Positions 20,323 to 31,437 of a DNA stretch of 64,000 bases are shown here, piece after piece (position 1 is the stretch's first letter; each line of letters begins with the position of its first letter). Position numbers and translations under genes: made by a program. The notes under the pieces are model-generated. The model searched no databases. It was not told the DNA's origin and worked only from the letters and a program-made list of their open reading frames with translations. This DNA is from Gammaproteobacteria bacterium (GTDB lineage: Bacteria; Pseudomonadota; Gammaproteobacteria; Pseudomonadales; Halieaceae): contig JAUIEP010000009.1 of the NCBI GenBank assembly GCA_030428835.1, positions 1 to 64,000 of the forward strand, written 5' to 3'.

Positions 20323-21939
20323 CTACGGCAGGGCCCTGGGCCGGGAGGCGGCCGGCGGGGAGCGCAACTCGCGAAAGCGCGTGCCCAGGGCGAGGTGTGC
20401 GAGGACGTAGGCGCCCAATCCTGCAGCCACGAGCAGCACCAGGTCGAGGATGCGCCGACTGGCGCTGTGGGCCTGCCAGTCGGGCACCGGGGAATCCAGC
20501 AACGTGAGCACAACGCCCATCGCCGCGGTGGCCAGCAGCAGGCGCACTAGGTAGCGCCGCCAGCCCGGCGCCCACACATAAACGCCCTCGCGCAGCAGGC
20601 CGCGCAGCAGCAGCCCGGCGTTCAGCCAGGCGGCCAGGGCGGTGGCGAGGGCGAGCCCCACGTGGCCGGTGTTCCACAGGTGCATCAGCGGGATGACAAA
20701 TGCGAGGTTCATGACCATGTTGGCCGCCATCGCGATAATCCCGATCTTCACCGGTGTCCTGGTGTCCTGGCGGGCGTAGAAACCGGGCGCCAGTACCTTG
20801 ATGAGCATGAAGGCCACGAGGCCCACGCAGTAGGCGCGCAGGCTGAGGCTCGCCATCTCGGCGTCGAAGGGCGTGAGCGCGTCGCGCTGGAACAGCGTGA
20901 TCAGGATGGGCTCGGCCAGCAGGATCAGCGCAGTGGCCGCCGGCACCCCGATAAGCAAGACCGAGCGCACTGCCCAGTCGAGCGTTGCGCTGAATGCCCC
21001 CTCGCGCTCCGCCGCACGATGTGCCGAGAGGTTGGGCAGGATAACCGTCGCAATGGCGACGCCGAACACGCCCAGCGGCAGCTCCGCCAGGCGGTCAGAG
21101 AGGTACAGCCAGGTAATACTGCCGGTTGGCAGGAACGAGGCCAGCACTGTATCCAGCAGCAGGTTGATCTGGCTCACGGACACACCGAACAGGGCGGGCA
21201 CCATCAGCGTCATGATGCGCCTGACGCCCTCGTCCCTGGTGTCCCAGATGGGTCGCGGCACAAGATCGAGGCGGTACAGCGAGGGTAGCTGGAAGAGCAA
21301 CTGCACCACGCCGGCCATGAACACCGCCCATGCGAGGGCGAATACGGGTTCCTCGAACCAGGGAGCGGCGACCAGCGCACCACTGATCAACGACAGGTTG
21401 AGCAACACCGGTGTGAAGGCCGGTACAGCGAAGCGACCGTAGCTGTTGAGGATCGCGCCGCAAAAGCCGGTCAGGGAGATGAGCATCAGGTAGGGGAAGG
21501 TGATGCGAATCATGTCCGCGGTGAGCGCGAATTTCTCCGCCTGGCTGATGAAACCGGGCGCGAAGATCGCCGTGACCACCGGTGCCGCGACGATGGCGAA
21601 TGCGGTGAGGGCCAGCAACGTACCCCCCAACACCCCCGCCACCCGATTGATGAGACCCTGCACGGCGGCGGTGCTGCCCGCCTCCCTGTAATCGGCCAGC
21701 ACGGGCACGAAGGCCTGGGAGAACGCACCCTCCGCGAACAGGCGACGCAGGAAGTTGGGTATCTTGAAGGCGATGAAGAAGGCGTCGGCCTGGGCCGTGG
21801 CGCCGACGAACGCCGCGACCACGATATCGCGCACCAGCCCAAGCACGCGCGACAGCATGGTCAGGCTGCCGACGAGGGCACTGGAGCGCAGCAGGCCGCC
21901 CTGGCCCGGTGGCTGTGCGTCGGCTACATCTTCTGCCAT
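20323..21939 (-). CDS. murJ: Lipid II flippase MurJ
   Basis: 14-TM MviN family; LTMLSRVLGLVRDIVVAAFVGATAQADAFFIAFKIPNFLRRLFAEGAFSQAFVPV. Confidence 0.97.
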   Translation of the reverse strand: MAEDVADAQPPGQGGLLRSSALVGSLTMLSRVLGLVRDIVVAAFVGATAQADAFFIAFKIPNFLRRLFAEGAFSQAFVPVLADYREAGSTAAVQGLINRVAGVLGGTLLALTAFAIVAAPVVTAIFAPGFISQAEKFALTADMIRITFPYLMLISLTGFCGAILNSYGRFAVPAFTPVLLNLSLISGALVAAPWFEEPVFALAWAVFMAGVVQLLFQLPSLYRLDLVPRPIWDTRDEGVRRIMTLMVPALFGVSVSQINLLLDTVLASFLPTGSITWLYLSDRLAELPLGVFGVAIATVILPNLSAHRAAEREGAFSATLDWAVRSVLLIGVPAATALILLAEPILITLFQRDALTPFDAEMASLSLRAYCVGLVAFMLIKVLAPGFYARQDTRTPVKIGIIAMAANMVMNLAFVIPLMHLWNTGHVGLALATALAAWLNAGLLLRGLLREGVYVWAPGWRRYLVRLLLATAAMGVVLTLLDSPVPDWQAHSASRRILDLVLLVAAGLGAYVLAHLALGTRFRELRSPPAASRPRALP

Positions 21940-21964
21940 GGCGGTAACGGTGCCGGCGGGCCGC

Positions 21965-22579
21965 TCAGCACCAGCGCTCCCGTAGCGATTCGAAGTGACT
22001 CTTGAGCCACAGCAGGGCGATCAGCGTATGGCCGTTGGGGATGCTGTCCTCGGCCAGCATTCGCATGGCGTCCTCGCGCGGAACGGCATGCACGAGGATG
22101 TCCTCACCCTCCCCGGCCACGCCCCTGAGGCCGCCGATCGCGGCGTCCTCCGCGCGACCACAGAACAGGCGTACCTGCTCGGTGCACGCCCCGGCGCTGG
22201 GAAACACCGTGGCGATGGGCACCAGTTCGGATACCTCGCAGCCCGCCTCCTCCATCGCCTCGCGGTGGATGACATCCTCGTCGCTCTCCCCCTCCTCGAC
22301 CACACCGGCGATGAGTTCCAGCATCCAGGGGCTGTCCGCGCCGCGGATGGCGCCCGGGCGGAACTGCTCCACCATGACAAGGCTGTCGGATTGCGGATCG
22401 TAGGGCAGCACGCCCACGGCGTCGCCACGGTCGAACACCTCGCGCATGATGGGCTCACTCCAGCCGCCCGCGAAGCGCTTGTGGGTGAGCGTCAGGCGGC
22501 GCACCTTGAAGTGTCCGTCGTAGGCGCACTCGTCCTCGAGGACCCGCACATCCTGGGCGCCGAAGCGCAGCGTAGGCAT
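21965..22579 (-). CDS. nudF: NUDIX hydrolase, ADP-ribose pyrophosphatase
   Basis: Nudix box GVVEEGESDEDVIHREAMEEAGCEV. Confidence 0.88.
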   Translation of the reverse strand: MPTLRFGAQDVRVLEDECAYDGHFKVRRLTLTHKRFAGGWSEPIMREVFDRGDAVGVLPYDPQSDSLVMVEQFRPGAIRGADSPWMLELIAGVVEEGESDEDVIHREAMEEAGCEVSELVPIATVFPSAGACTEQVRLFCGRAEDAAIGGLRGVAGEGEDILVHAVPREDAMRMLAEDSIPNGHTLIALLWLKSHFESLRERWC

Positions 22580-22588
22580 CGGGGCGAC

Positions 22589-23602
22589 CTAAAACCGGCT
22601 CGCGGTATACCAGTTGACGTCCCGGGCGTGCCGGTCGACCTGGTCCACGACATCGAGAATCATGGCGAACAGCGCCATGCGCACCAGCAGGCCGTTATCG
22701 GTCTGGCGGAAGATCGCGAGATTGGGGTTTTCATTCAAATCGTCGTCCAGCTCGCGGGCGTTCTCGCGCGAGTCCCGCGGCAGGGGGTGCATGATGACGG
22801 TGTTCGGTTCGCAGTTGTGGGTGTAGACTGACTGGTTGAGGCGGAACTTGCCACGGTACAGGTCGGCCTCTTCCTGGCTGGAGAAGCGCTCCTCCTGTAT
22901 GCGCGTGGAGTAGACGATATCGACATTGGAGATGCTCGACTCGAGCTGGTCGGACTCCAGCACCTGGTGTTCCGTGGCGCGCAGCTCATCGACAATTTCC
23001 GGCGGCATCTTCAGCGCCTCCGGCGACACGAGCACCACTCGCACGCCGGGGAACAGGCTGAGCAGCTTGCACAGGGAGTGGACGGTGCGGCCGAAGCGCA
23101 GGTCCCCCACCATGGCGATGCGCAACTGGTCCAGCGAGCGCCGCTTGGTCGCGAGTTCGGCGCGGATGGTGTAGAGGTCGAGCAGCGCCTGGCTGGGGTG
23201 CTCGTTGCTGCCGTCGCCGCCGTTGATCACCGGCACCCGGCTGGCCGCGGCGAACTCCGCCACAGAGCCGGTGGCGGGGTGGCGCATGGCGATCACGTCG
23301 GAATAGCCGCTGAGCACCCGCGCCGTGTCGTACAGTGACTCGCCCTTGGCGATGGCGGATTGCTCGAAGCCCGTGGTCTCGCGGACCTCGCCCCCGAGCA
23401 GGTTGAAGGCGCTGCCGAAGCTGACGCGCGTGCGGGTGCTCGGTTCGAAGAACATCGACCCCAGGATCGCGCCGTCCAGCACGCGGGTCACGCGGCGCCG
23501 GTGGGCGTAGGGGGCCATGCGGTCGGCGATGGAGAAGATCAGCTCGACGTCCTCGCGCTGGAACTGCTGGACGGACAGGATATGGCTACCGGCAAAGTTC
23601 AC
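22589..23602 (-). CDS. pyrB: Aspartate carbamoyltransferase
   Basis: FFEPSTRTRVSFGSAFNLLGG, NGGDGSNEHPSQALLDLYTI; GTG start at 23602. Confidence 0.9.
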   Translation of the reverse strand: MNFAGSHILSVQQFQREDVELIFSIADRMAPYAHRRRVTRVLDGAILGSMFFEPSTRTRVSFGSAFNLLGGEVRETTGFEQSAIAKGESLYDTARVLSGYSDVIAMRHPATGSVAEFAAASRVPVINGGDGSNEHPSQALLDLYTIRAELATKRRSLDQLRIAMVGDLRFGRTVHSLCKLLSLFPGVRVVLVSPEALKMPPEIVDELRATEHQVLESDQLESSISNVDIVYSTRIQEERFSSQEEADLYRGKFRLNQSVYTHNCEPNTVIMHPLPRDSRENARELDDDLNENPNLAIFRQTDNGLLVRMALFAMILDVVDQVDRHARDVNWYTASRF

Positions 23603-23682
23603 CGAAATCTCCAAGGGCAAGGAACGGGGCACATTATAAGGGCGACGCCGTGGCGTGCCCATGTAGAAATTACCGCGGACCG

Positions 23683-25134
23683 TCAGGCCAGCAGGCTGTC
23701 GCCGTAATCCAGCAGGGCGCGCAGGACCTCGCGGTCGGCGTCCGCCAGTGCGGCGTCGGCCAGGTGTTCCTCGATCCGGGCCTGGTACGCCTCCAGGCAG
23801 ATGCTGGCCCCCGCCTCGGGGTCAGTCAGCCGGGCGAAGCGATACTCCTCCCAGGCGGCGCGCTCTTCCCCGGTGAGGGTGTCGGGGAAATTGCGCGCCC
23901 GATAGCGCAGCAGCATCTCCGGCAGCCGGGGGTCCTCGAAGGGAAAGCTCGCAGCGGCGAGGTCGTAGGGCGAGAGGTCGCGGAGCCGATCCATCAGGCG
24001 CTTGTCAGCGTCGGAAAAGAAGCCGCCGCCGTAGAGCATGAGGTCCGGGTCCGTGTGCTCGGCAAAGCGCCGCTCGCGGTAGACCGCCTGCATCTTCGCG
24101 GTGAATGCCTTCGGGTCGCGGTCGCGATAGTCGCGCAGCGCCGCGAGGTGCTCGCGGCAGCGCGCGCCCGATATGCCCAGTCGCTCGGCCGTGGCGGGAT
24201 CCGCGAACTTCGCCGTCAGCAACACCGGGCACTTGTTGATATGCACTGTCTTGAGGCCGGGGCGCTCGACCCCGTCCGCGAGCTCCGCCGTCGGGGTATA
24301 GAGCCGTTTGGCGATGTCGGCGGCGGAGAGGTCAGCAAGCTGGGTGGGGTCCGCCATCAGGTCGTAACAGATGACCTCATTCTTGTTCTTCGGGTGCATG
24401 GCGAGCGGCGCGATCAACGCTATGTTGTGCCGCGCCGCGCCGAACATGCCCGAGACGTGCAACACCGGTTTCATCGCGGCGATATCGAGTGCGGCCATGG
24501 CCGAGTGCTTGTCGCGGTGCTCCAGCAGGTGCTCGAACAGGCGCGGCTGGCGCTCGCGCACGAGGCGCGCCAGCGCGATGGTCGCCTCCACATCGGCCAG
24601 CGCATCGTGCGCATCCGCGTGCCCGATGCCGTTGGCTGCGGTGAGGTCCTCGAGGCGAAAACTCGGCAGGCCGTCGTCCCGCAGGGGCCACTCGATACCC
24701 TCGGGGCGCAGCGCGTGCGCCGTGCGCACAACATCGATGAGATCCCAGCGCGAGTTACCGTTCTGCCACTCCCGCGCATACGGGTCGTGGAAGTTGCGGT
24801 ACAAGGTGTAGCGCGTGACCTCGTCGTCGAAGCGCAGCGAATTGTAGCCGACACCGCAGGTACCCGGCGCCGCGAGTTCGTCGTGCACGCGCCCGATGAA
24901 CTCGGGCTCGATAACGCCCTCGGCGAGGGCCTTCTGGGGTGTGATGCCCGTGACCAGGCAGGCGTCGGGCTGGGGCAGGTAATCGTTCGCCGGGCGGCAG
25001 AACACAACCAGCGGTTTGCCGACGACGTTCAGCGCCATGTCGGTGCGCAACCCGGCAAACTGCACGGGCCTGTCCCGGGCAGGGTCGGCCCCGAAGGTCT
25101 CGTAGTCGTGCCAGTAAAGACTCGTCCCGGCCAC
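23683..25134 (-). CDS. sbcB: Exodeoxyribonuclease I
   Basis: LYWHDYETFGADPARDRPVQFAGLRTD exonuclease motif; 483 aa. Confidence 0.95.
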   Translation of the reverse strand: MAGTSLYWHDYETFGADPARDRPVQFAGLRTDMALNVVGKPLVVFCRPANDYLPQPDACLVTGITPQKALAEGVIEPEFIGRVHDELAAPGTCGVGYNSLRFDDEVTRYTLYRNFHDPYAREWQNGNSRWDLIDVVRTAHALRPEGIEWPLRDDGLPSFRLEDLTAANGIGHADAHDALADVEATIALARLVRERQPRLFEHLLEHRDKHSAMAALDIAAMKPVLHVSGMFGAARHNIALIAPLAMHPKNKNEVICYDLMADPTQLADLSAADIAKRLYTPTAELADGVERPGLKTVHINKCPVLLTAKFADPATAERLGISGARCREHLAALRDYRDRDPKAFTAKMQAVYRERRFAEHTDPDLMLYGGGFFSDADKRLMDRLRDLSPYDLAAASFPFEDPRLPEMLLRYRARNFPDTLTGEERAAWEEYRFARLTDPEAGASICLEAYQARIEEHLADAALADADREVLRALLDYGDSLLA

Positions 25135-25139
25135 TGCGG

Positions 25140-26663
25140 TCAGACGACTTCGATAGCCTGTTCTTCGATTTTCGCCTGCCAGATTTTCGGCCCGGTCTCG
25201 TGCACGGACGTGCCGTTGACGTCGACCGCCACACTGACCGGCATGTCCTTCACCTCGAACTCGTAGATGGCCTCCATGCCCAGCTCCGGAAACGCGACGA
25301 CCTTCGCACTGGTGATGGCCTTGGACACGAGGTACGCCGCACCGCCGACCGCCATGAGATAGACCGCCTTGTGTTTCTTGATGGCCTCGACGCCCGCGGG
25401 TCCGCGTTCGGCCTTGCCTATCATGCCGAGCAGGCCCGTGTGCTCCAGGATGAAGTCAGTGAACTTGTCCATGCGCGTCGAGGTGGTGGGTCCCGCGGGG
25501 CCGACCACCTCGTCGCGCACCGGGTCCACGGGACCGACGTAGTAAATGAAGCGGCCGTTGAAGTCCACGCCCGCGGGCAGGCCCTCGCCGCTCTCGATCA
25601 GTTCGCGAATCTTCTTGTGCGCGGCGTCGCGGCCGGTGAGCATCTTGCCCGACAGCAGCAGGGTGTCGCCCGGCTGCCACGCCGCGGCCTCCTCGCGGGT
25701 CACGGTATCGAGGTTGACGCGGCGCGTGCCCTCGCCCACCTCCCAGGTAATATCGGGCCAGTCGCCGATGTCGGGCGGCGCCTGCAGTGCGGGGCCCGAG
25801 CCGTCGAGGACAAAATGCGCGTGGCGCGTGGCCGCGCAGTTCGGGATCATCGCCACGGGCAGCGATGCGGCGTGGGTCGGGTAGTCGCGGATTTTCACGT
25901 CCAGCACCGTGGTGAGGCCGCCGAGCCCCTGGGCGCCGATACCCAGCCGGTTGACCTTCTCCATGATCTCGAGGCGCAGTTCCTCGATGCGGTTGGCCGG
26001 GCCGCGCTCGCGCAGCTCGTGTATGTCGATGGGATCCATCAGGGATTCCTTGGCCAGGACCGCGGCTTTTTCCGCCGTGCCACCGATACCGATGCCGAGC
26101 ATGCCCGGCGGGCACCAACCGGCGCCCATGGTCGGTACCGTCTTCACCACCCAGTCGACGATGCTGTCGGAGGGGTTGAGCATGGCCAGCTTGGATTTGT
26201 TCTCGGAGCCGCCACCCTTGGCCGCGACCTGCACATCCACGGTGTCGCCCGCCACGACCTCCATGTGAACCACTGCCGGTGTATTGTCCTTCGTGTTCCT
26301 GCGCGCACCCGCCGGGTCGTCCAGGATAGAGGCGCGCAGCACGTTGTCGGGATGCAGGTAGGCGCGACGCACGCCTTCGTTCACCATCTCCGCCACAGAG
26401 AGTTCGGCGTCCCACCGCACGTCCATGCCGATCTTCATGAAGACAGTCACAATGCCCGTGTCCTGGCAGATGGGCCGGTGCCCCTCGGCGCACATGCGGG
26501 AATTGATGAGAATCTGCGCCATCGCGTCCTTGGCGGCCGGGTTCTGCTCCCGCTCGTAGGCCTCGTTGACGGCCTGCACGAAGTCGAGGGGGTGGTAATA
26601 GGAAATAAACTGCAGGGCATCGGCGACGCTGTCGACAAGATCGTCCTGACGAATGACAGTCAT
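25140..26663 (-). CDS. fumA: Class I (Fe-S) fumarate hydratase
   Basis: ICQDTGIVTVFMKIG, WCPPGMLGIGIGGTAEKA, GPAGPTTSTRMDKF. Confidence 0.92.
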   Translation of the reverse strand: MTVIRQDDLVDSVADALQFISYYHPLDFVQAVNEAYEREQNPAAKDAMAQILINSRMCAEGHRPICQDTGIVTVFMKIGMDVRWDAELSVAEMVNEGVRRAYLHPDNVLRASILDDPAGARRNTKDNTPAVVHMEVVAGDTVDVQVAAKGGGSENKSKLAMLNPSDSIVDWVVKTVPTMGAGWCPPGMLGIGIGGTAEKAAVLAKESLMDPIDIHELRERGPANRIEELRLEIMEKVNRLGIGAQGLGGLTTVLDVKIRDYPTHAASLPVAMIPNCAATRHAHFVLDGSGPALQAPPDIGDWPDITWEVGEGTRRVNLDTVTREEAAAWQPGDTLLLSGKMLTGRDAAHKKIRELIESGEGLPAGVDFNGRFIYYVGPVDPVRDEVVGPAGPTTSTRMDKFTDFILEHTGLLGMIGKAERGPAGVEAIKKHKAVYLMAVGGAAYLVSKAITSAKVVAFPELGMEAIYEFEVKDMPVSVAVDVNGTSVHETGPKIWQAKIEEQAIEVV

Positions 26664-26747
26664 GGCGGAATCCTCGGGGGGAATAAAGGGAGCGTTAGTA
26701 TACACCCCCCGGGTTGCGCCGGGAGCAAGGGAGCGCGGTCGCGGCCC

Positions 26748-27500
26748 TCAGGGGATCGACTGCATAGCGCTGACCGTGGAGCGCAACTCCAGGATGCTGG
26801 CATTGACCTGCTTGCGGAACGCGTTGACGGAGCCGACCCACTCCTCATTGGTGGAAACCCGCTTGTCGAGCTTCGACACCTCCAGGTTGAGGCGATTGAG
26901 CGTGTCGGCCACCCGCTCCACCTGGGCCTGGTTGGCCTTCGCGCTGGACATGAGCCGCGACAGGTCGTCCGCCACGCCCTTGAGCGTGGCGAGATCCTTC
27001 GACGCGGCGGACAGTTCAGCCTGGACACTCTTGACGTCGCCCTGCAGGCCCTGCACCGATGCGCCCTGGGACTTGCTGGACGCTTCGAGCGCAGACAGGC
27101 GCTCCTTGCTGCGTTTCCAGACGTTGTCCCAGAGTTTGCGCACCTCCGTGTCCAGTTCCCTGACCTTGACCGCCATTGCCTGCGCATTCTGCGCCAGGCC
27201 CTCGTCGGTATCGGACAGGCGCGCCTCGAGATCGGCGATGCGCCCGGCGTAGCCCGCCATATCCCTCTGTGCATTCTCGAGTTGCTGCTGCAACTGCCAG
27301 GCCCAGGCACAGGCCACGGCGGCCACCACGAGCGCGACCACGATGAACAGCCGGGACCACATACCCGCACCACCGCCACTACCGTTGCCCTTGCCCTTCC
27401 CGCGAGCGCGACGGCGTGAGCCGCCGCCCACGGGCTCGCGCCGGGTGTTGTCGATGTCAGGCACTATGGAGGGGATGTCGTGATGGGTATCTCGGGCCAT
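26748..27500 (-). CDS. Membrane-anchored coiled-coil protein of unknown function
   Basis: Basic N-terminus, one TM (LFIVVALVVAAVACAWAWQL), then long heptad-rich region. Confidence 0.7.
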   Translation of the reverse strand: MARDTHHDIPSIVPDIDNTRREPVGGGSRRRARGKGKGNGSGGGAGMWSRLFIVVALVVAAVACAWAWQLQQQLENAQRDMAGYAGRIADLEARLSDTDEGLAQNAQAMAVKVRELDTEVRKLWDNVWKRSKERLSALEASSKSQGASVQGLQGDVKSVQAELSAASKDLATLKGVADDLSRLMSSAKANQAQVERVADTLNRLNLEVSKLDKRVSTNEEWVGSVNAFRKQVNASILELRSTVSAMQSIP

Positions 27501-27571
27501 GGAACAAACCTTACTGCGCAATGCGGGCAATTATACATAGGCACCGCAGACGCTCATAAATTCCGGGGTAC

Positions 27572-27599
27572 AAAAAAAGCCGGGCTGGGCCCGGCTTTT
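27572..27599 (-). terminator. Rho-independent terminator
   Basis: AAAAGCCGGGC-tgg-GCCCGGCTTTT with A/T tracts, downstream of the 28246-27617 gene. Confidence 0.85.
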
Positions 27600-27616
27600 C
27601 GGAATTTACAGATACC

Positions 27617-28246
27617 CTACAGGAAGTGCAGCAGCGCCCAGATAATCGCCGTCAGCGCGATGCTGCAGTGGATGACGCCTTTGACGCTGGCCATCGGGCC
27701 CATTTTGCCGAACAGGGCATTGGCCTCCACGGCCACGATCACCGCCACGGCGGCCCAGAACCCGGTGCCGTCGGGGCTTGCCACCGCGAGGTGCTTGGCG
27801 CCCAGCATCCCGAACAGCATGGGGCCGGAGAACAGCGTGTTGGTACGCGAGGCAAGCCCGGCCTTCGCCGCCGACGCCGGTCCGTCGCCGGTCTTGCCGT
27901 TGAGGCCGAGGACCACCTGCTGTGCGGGCCAGATAATCAACCAGACGTTCAAAAACATGAACGTACCTGCCAGCGCACCGACCCAGATAACAGGCGTGGA
28001 GGAGAAATACTGGAAGGCGCCAACCATTCCGAGCAGCAGGACACCCGTGAGGAAGGTGAACATGGCGCCCCAGCGGAACCACCAGAGGGCGCGCGGGGCC
28101 AGCTTGGCCTTGGCGTCCTTGAGGGCCTCGGCTTCCGCCTCCTTGAAGTACTCGGTTTGTACGAAATTGAAGTAGTAGAGCATGCCTATCCACGTGATAC
28201 CGAAGAGCACGTGGGCCCAGCGGAACAGAAATTCGACAACTGCCAT
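27617..28246 (-). CDS. PuuD-like (urate hydroxylase N-terminal-like) integral membrane protein
   Basis: FRWAHVLFGITWIGMLYYFNFVQTEYF, multiple TM helices. Confidence 0.7.
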   Translation of the reverse strand: MAVVEFLFRWAHVLFGITWIGMLYYFNFVQTEYFKEAEAEALKDAKAKLAPRALWWFRWGAMFTFLTGVLLLGMVGAFQYFSSTPVIWVGALAGTFMFLNVWLIIWPAQQVVLGLNGKTGDGPASAAKAGLASRTNTLFSGPMLFGMLGAKHLAVASPDGTGFWAAVAVIVAVEANALFGKMGPMASVKGVIHCSIALTAIIWALLHFL

Positions 28247-28352
28247 GACGATCTCCTTCTTGTTCTAGAGAATGGATCTGAAAGAATGTGGTGACCCCAT
28301 TTGAATTGTACACCCTCTCCCGTAGCGGGGCCATGGACCGGGCGGGGTGCGC

Positions 28353-28381
28353 AAAAAAAACCCCACCGCGAGGTGGGGTTT
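28353..28381 (-). terminator. Rho-independent terminator of groEL
   Basis: AACCCCACC-gcga-GGTGGGGTT followed by T8 on the minus strand. Confidence 0.9.
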
Positions 28382-28403
28382 CGATACAGGGAGTGAGGGC
28401 TGC

Positions 28404-30059
<1,656 letters not shown>

Positions 30060-30083
30060 TTATTGCTAACGTTGTGTTCGGGG

Positions 30084-30374
30084 TTACTCGACGACAGCGT
30101 AGATTTCGCTCTCGCCCATGATGATCAGCTCTTCACCATCGACCTCGATGGTGTTGCTGCCGGCGTACTGGCCGAAGACCACGGTGTCACCGACCTTCAC
30201 GGCCAACGCACGGGTCTCGCCGCTATCGAGCACCTTGCCCTCGCCGACGGCCACTACTTCACCCTGGTTGGGCTTTTCCTTGGCGGAACCGGGCAGCACG
30301 ATACCCCCGGCGGTGGTCTCTTCCTCTTCTTTGCGACGGATGACCACTCGGTCATACAGCGGACGGATTTTCAT
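30084..30374 (-). CDS. groS: Co-chaperonin GroES
   Basis: [44 protein letters not shown]. Confidence 0.99.
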   Translation of the reverse strand: MKIRPLYDRVVIRRKEEEETTAGGIVLPGSAKEKPNQGEVVAVGEGKVLDSGETRALAVKVGDTVVFGQYAGSNTIEVDGEELIIMGESEIYAVVE

Positions 30375-30430
30375 CTCTGCATTTCTCCAAACTATCGATG
30401 TTATGGGCCCCGACTGGGGGTTAGCTGCTG

Positions 30431-30456
30431 AATTGGGGCGGAAAAGGCGTTTTCAA
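30431..30456 (-). promoter_or_regulatory. Sigma32-like promoter upstream of groES
   Basis: Minus strand TTGAA-N13-CCCCAATT, close to the heat-shock consensus in sequence and spacing. Confidence 0.55.
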
Positions 30457-30463
30457 CCCACAA

Positions 30464-30490
30464 TTAGCACTCTTTTCAAGAGAGTGCTAA
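30464..30490 (-). promoter_or_regulatory. CIRCE element (HrcA operator)
   Basis: TTAGCACTC-TTTTCAAGA-GAGTGCTAA: exact match to the canonical TTAGCACTC-N9-GAGTGCTAA inverted repeat. Confidence 0.96.
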
Positions 30491-30517
30491 TTCTAGTCAC
30501 GAAAGAGGCCGAGTCAA
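30490..30517 (-). promoter_or_regulatory. Sigma70-like promoter of groESL abutting CIRCE
   Basis: Minus strand TTGACT-N16-TAGAAT; the -10 touches the CIRCE arm. Confidence 0.7.
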
Positions 30518-30584
30518 GGGGTTACGGGCGTCGCCCCGCAGGTCGCGCGACACATACTTTTTTATTAAAAACAACGGGTTGCCG

Positions 30585-31004
30585 TTAATCGTCTTCATCG
30601 ACGCGGCGATAGCTGCCCTCAATGGTGTGGCTGCCGTCTACCTCGCGCCGGGCTGCCGGCCCCGTTTCGGGCTCCCCGGTGAACAGGCGCGCGATGCGCC
30701 TGCGCAGAGGGCCGATGAGCACCAGAACAGCCACGCAGTCCGTGATGAGACCGGGCACCATGAGGAGCAAACCGGCGAACCCGAGGGCCATCTCGTCCAG
30801 GAACAGCTCCGGCCCGACCTGCCCGCCGTTCTGCAGGCTGTTCAGTTGGTTGAAGATGCCCCGGCCCTGGCGCTGCAGGAGCGCGAGGCCCAGGAAAAGC
30901 GTGGCGAATACCCAGGCGAGGGCCGTGAGCGCGGAGGTCTCGATGCCGAGCTGGATGAGCGTGAATAACTCCAGCCAGGGCAGGAGCAGGAATACAAAGC
31001 GCAT
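30585..31004 (-). CDS. fxsA: FxsA family membrane protein
   Basis: MRFVFLLLPWLELFTLIQLG ... ALLQRQGRGIFNQL ... LLMVPGLITDCVAVLVLIGPLRR. Confidence 0.88.
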   Translation of the reverse strand: MRFVFLLLPWLELFTLIQLGIETSALTALAWVFATLFLGLALLQRQGRGIFNQLNSLQNGGQVGPELFLDEMALGFAGLLLMVPGLITDCVAVLVLIGPLRRRIARLFTGEPETGPAARREVDGSHTIEGSYRRVDEDD

Positions 31005-31026
31005 GAAATGTCCTCGGTACCCATGA

Positions 31027-31428
31027 TTGGGGCTTGTGCGCCGCGAATCAAGCCGGCGGCTCGACCGGCCGGCAGGGCTCTGCCACACTGCCGCGGTCAC
31101 CACGCCCGAGAATGCGCACTTGGATGAGCCCGATATCAACCACCGCATCTGGCAGGTAGTCGCCGCGGTGCCGGAGGGCAAGGTCAGCACCTACGGTGAG
31201 ATTGCGGCCCGCGCGGGCCTGCCCGGCGCGGCGCGGCGCGTGGGTCGGGCCCTGCGGGTCCTGCCGGGAAACTCGCGTATCCCGTGGCACCGGGTCATCA
31301 ACGCCGGCGGCCGCATCTCGTTTCCAGCGGGTTCGGAGGCCTACGAGCGACAGCGCCGGCGACTCGAACACGAGGGCGTGGAATTCAAGCTGAACGGCGC
31401 GATCGACCTCGCGCGCTTTCGCTGGTAA
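31027..31428 (+). CDS. Alkyltransferase-like (ATL) protein, MGMT-family DNA-binding domain
   Basis: VPEGKVSTYGEIAARAGLPGAARRVGRALR ... IPWHRVINAGGRIS, with Trp in place of the MGMT catalytic Cys (PCHRV). Start uncertain. Confidence 0.85.
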   Translation: MGLVRRESSRRLDRPAGLCHTAAVTTPENAHLDEPDINHRIWQVVAAVPEGKVSTYGEIAARAGLPGAARRVGRALRVLPGNSRIPWHRVINAGGRISFPAGSEAYERQRRRLEHEGVEFKLNGAIDLARFRW

Positions 31429-31437
31429 ACGGCAGCG

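Noticed and set aside
25200-27419. 739-aa plus-strand ORF
   Set aside because: Spans the antisense of fumarase and the coiled-coil gene; no protein-family motif.
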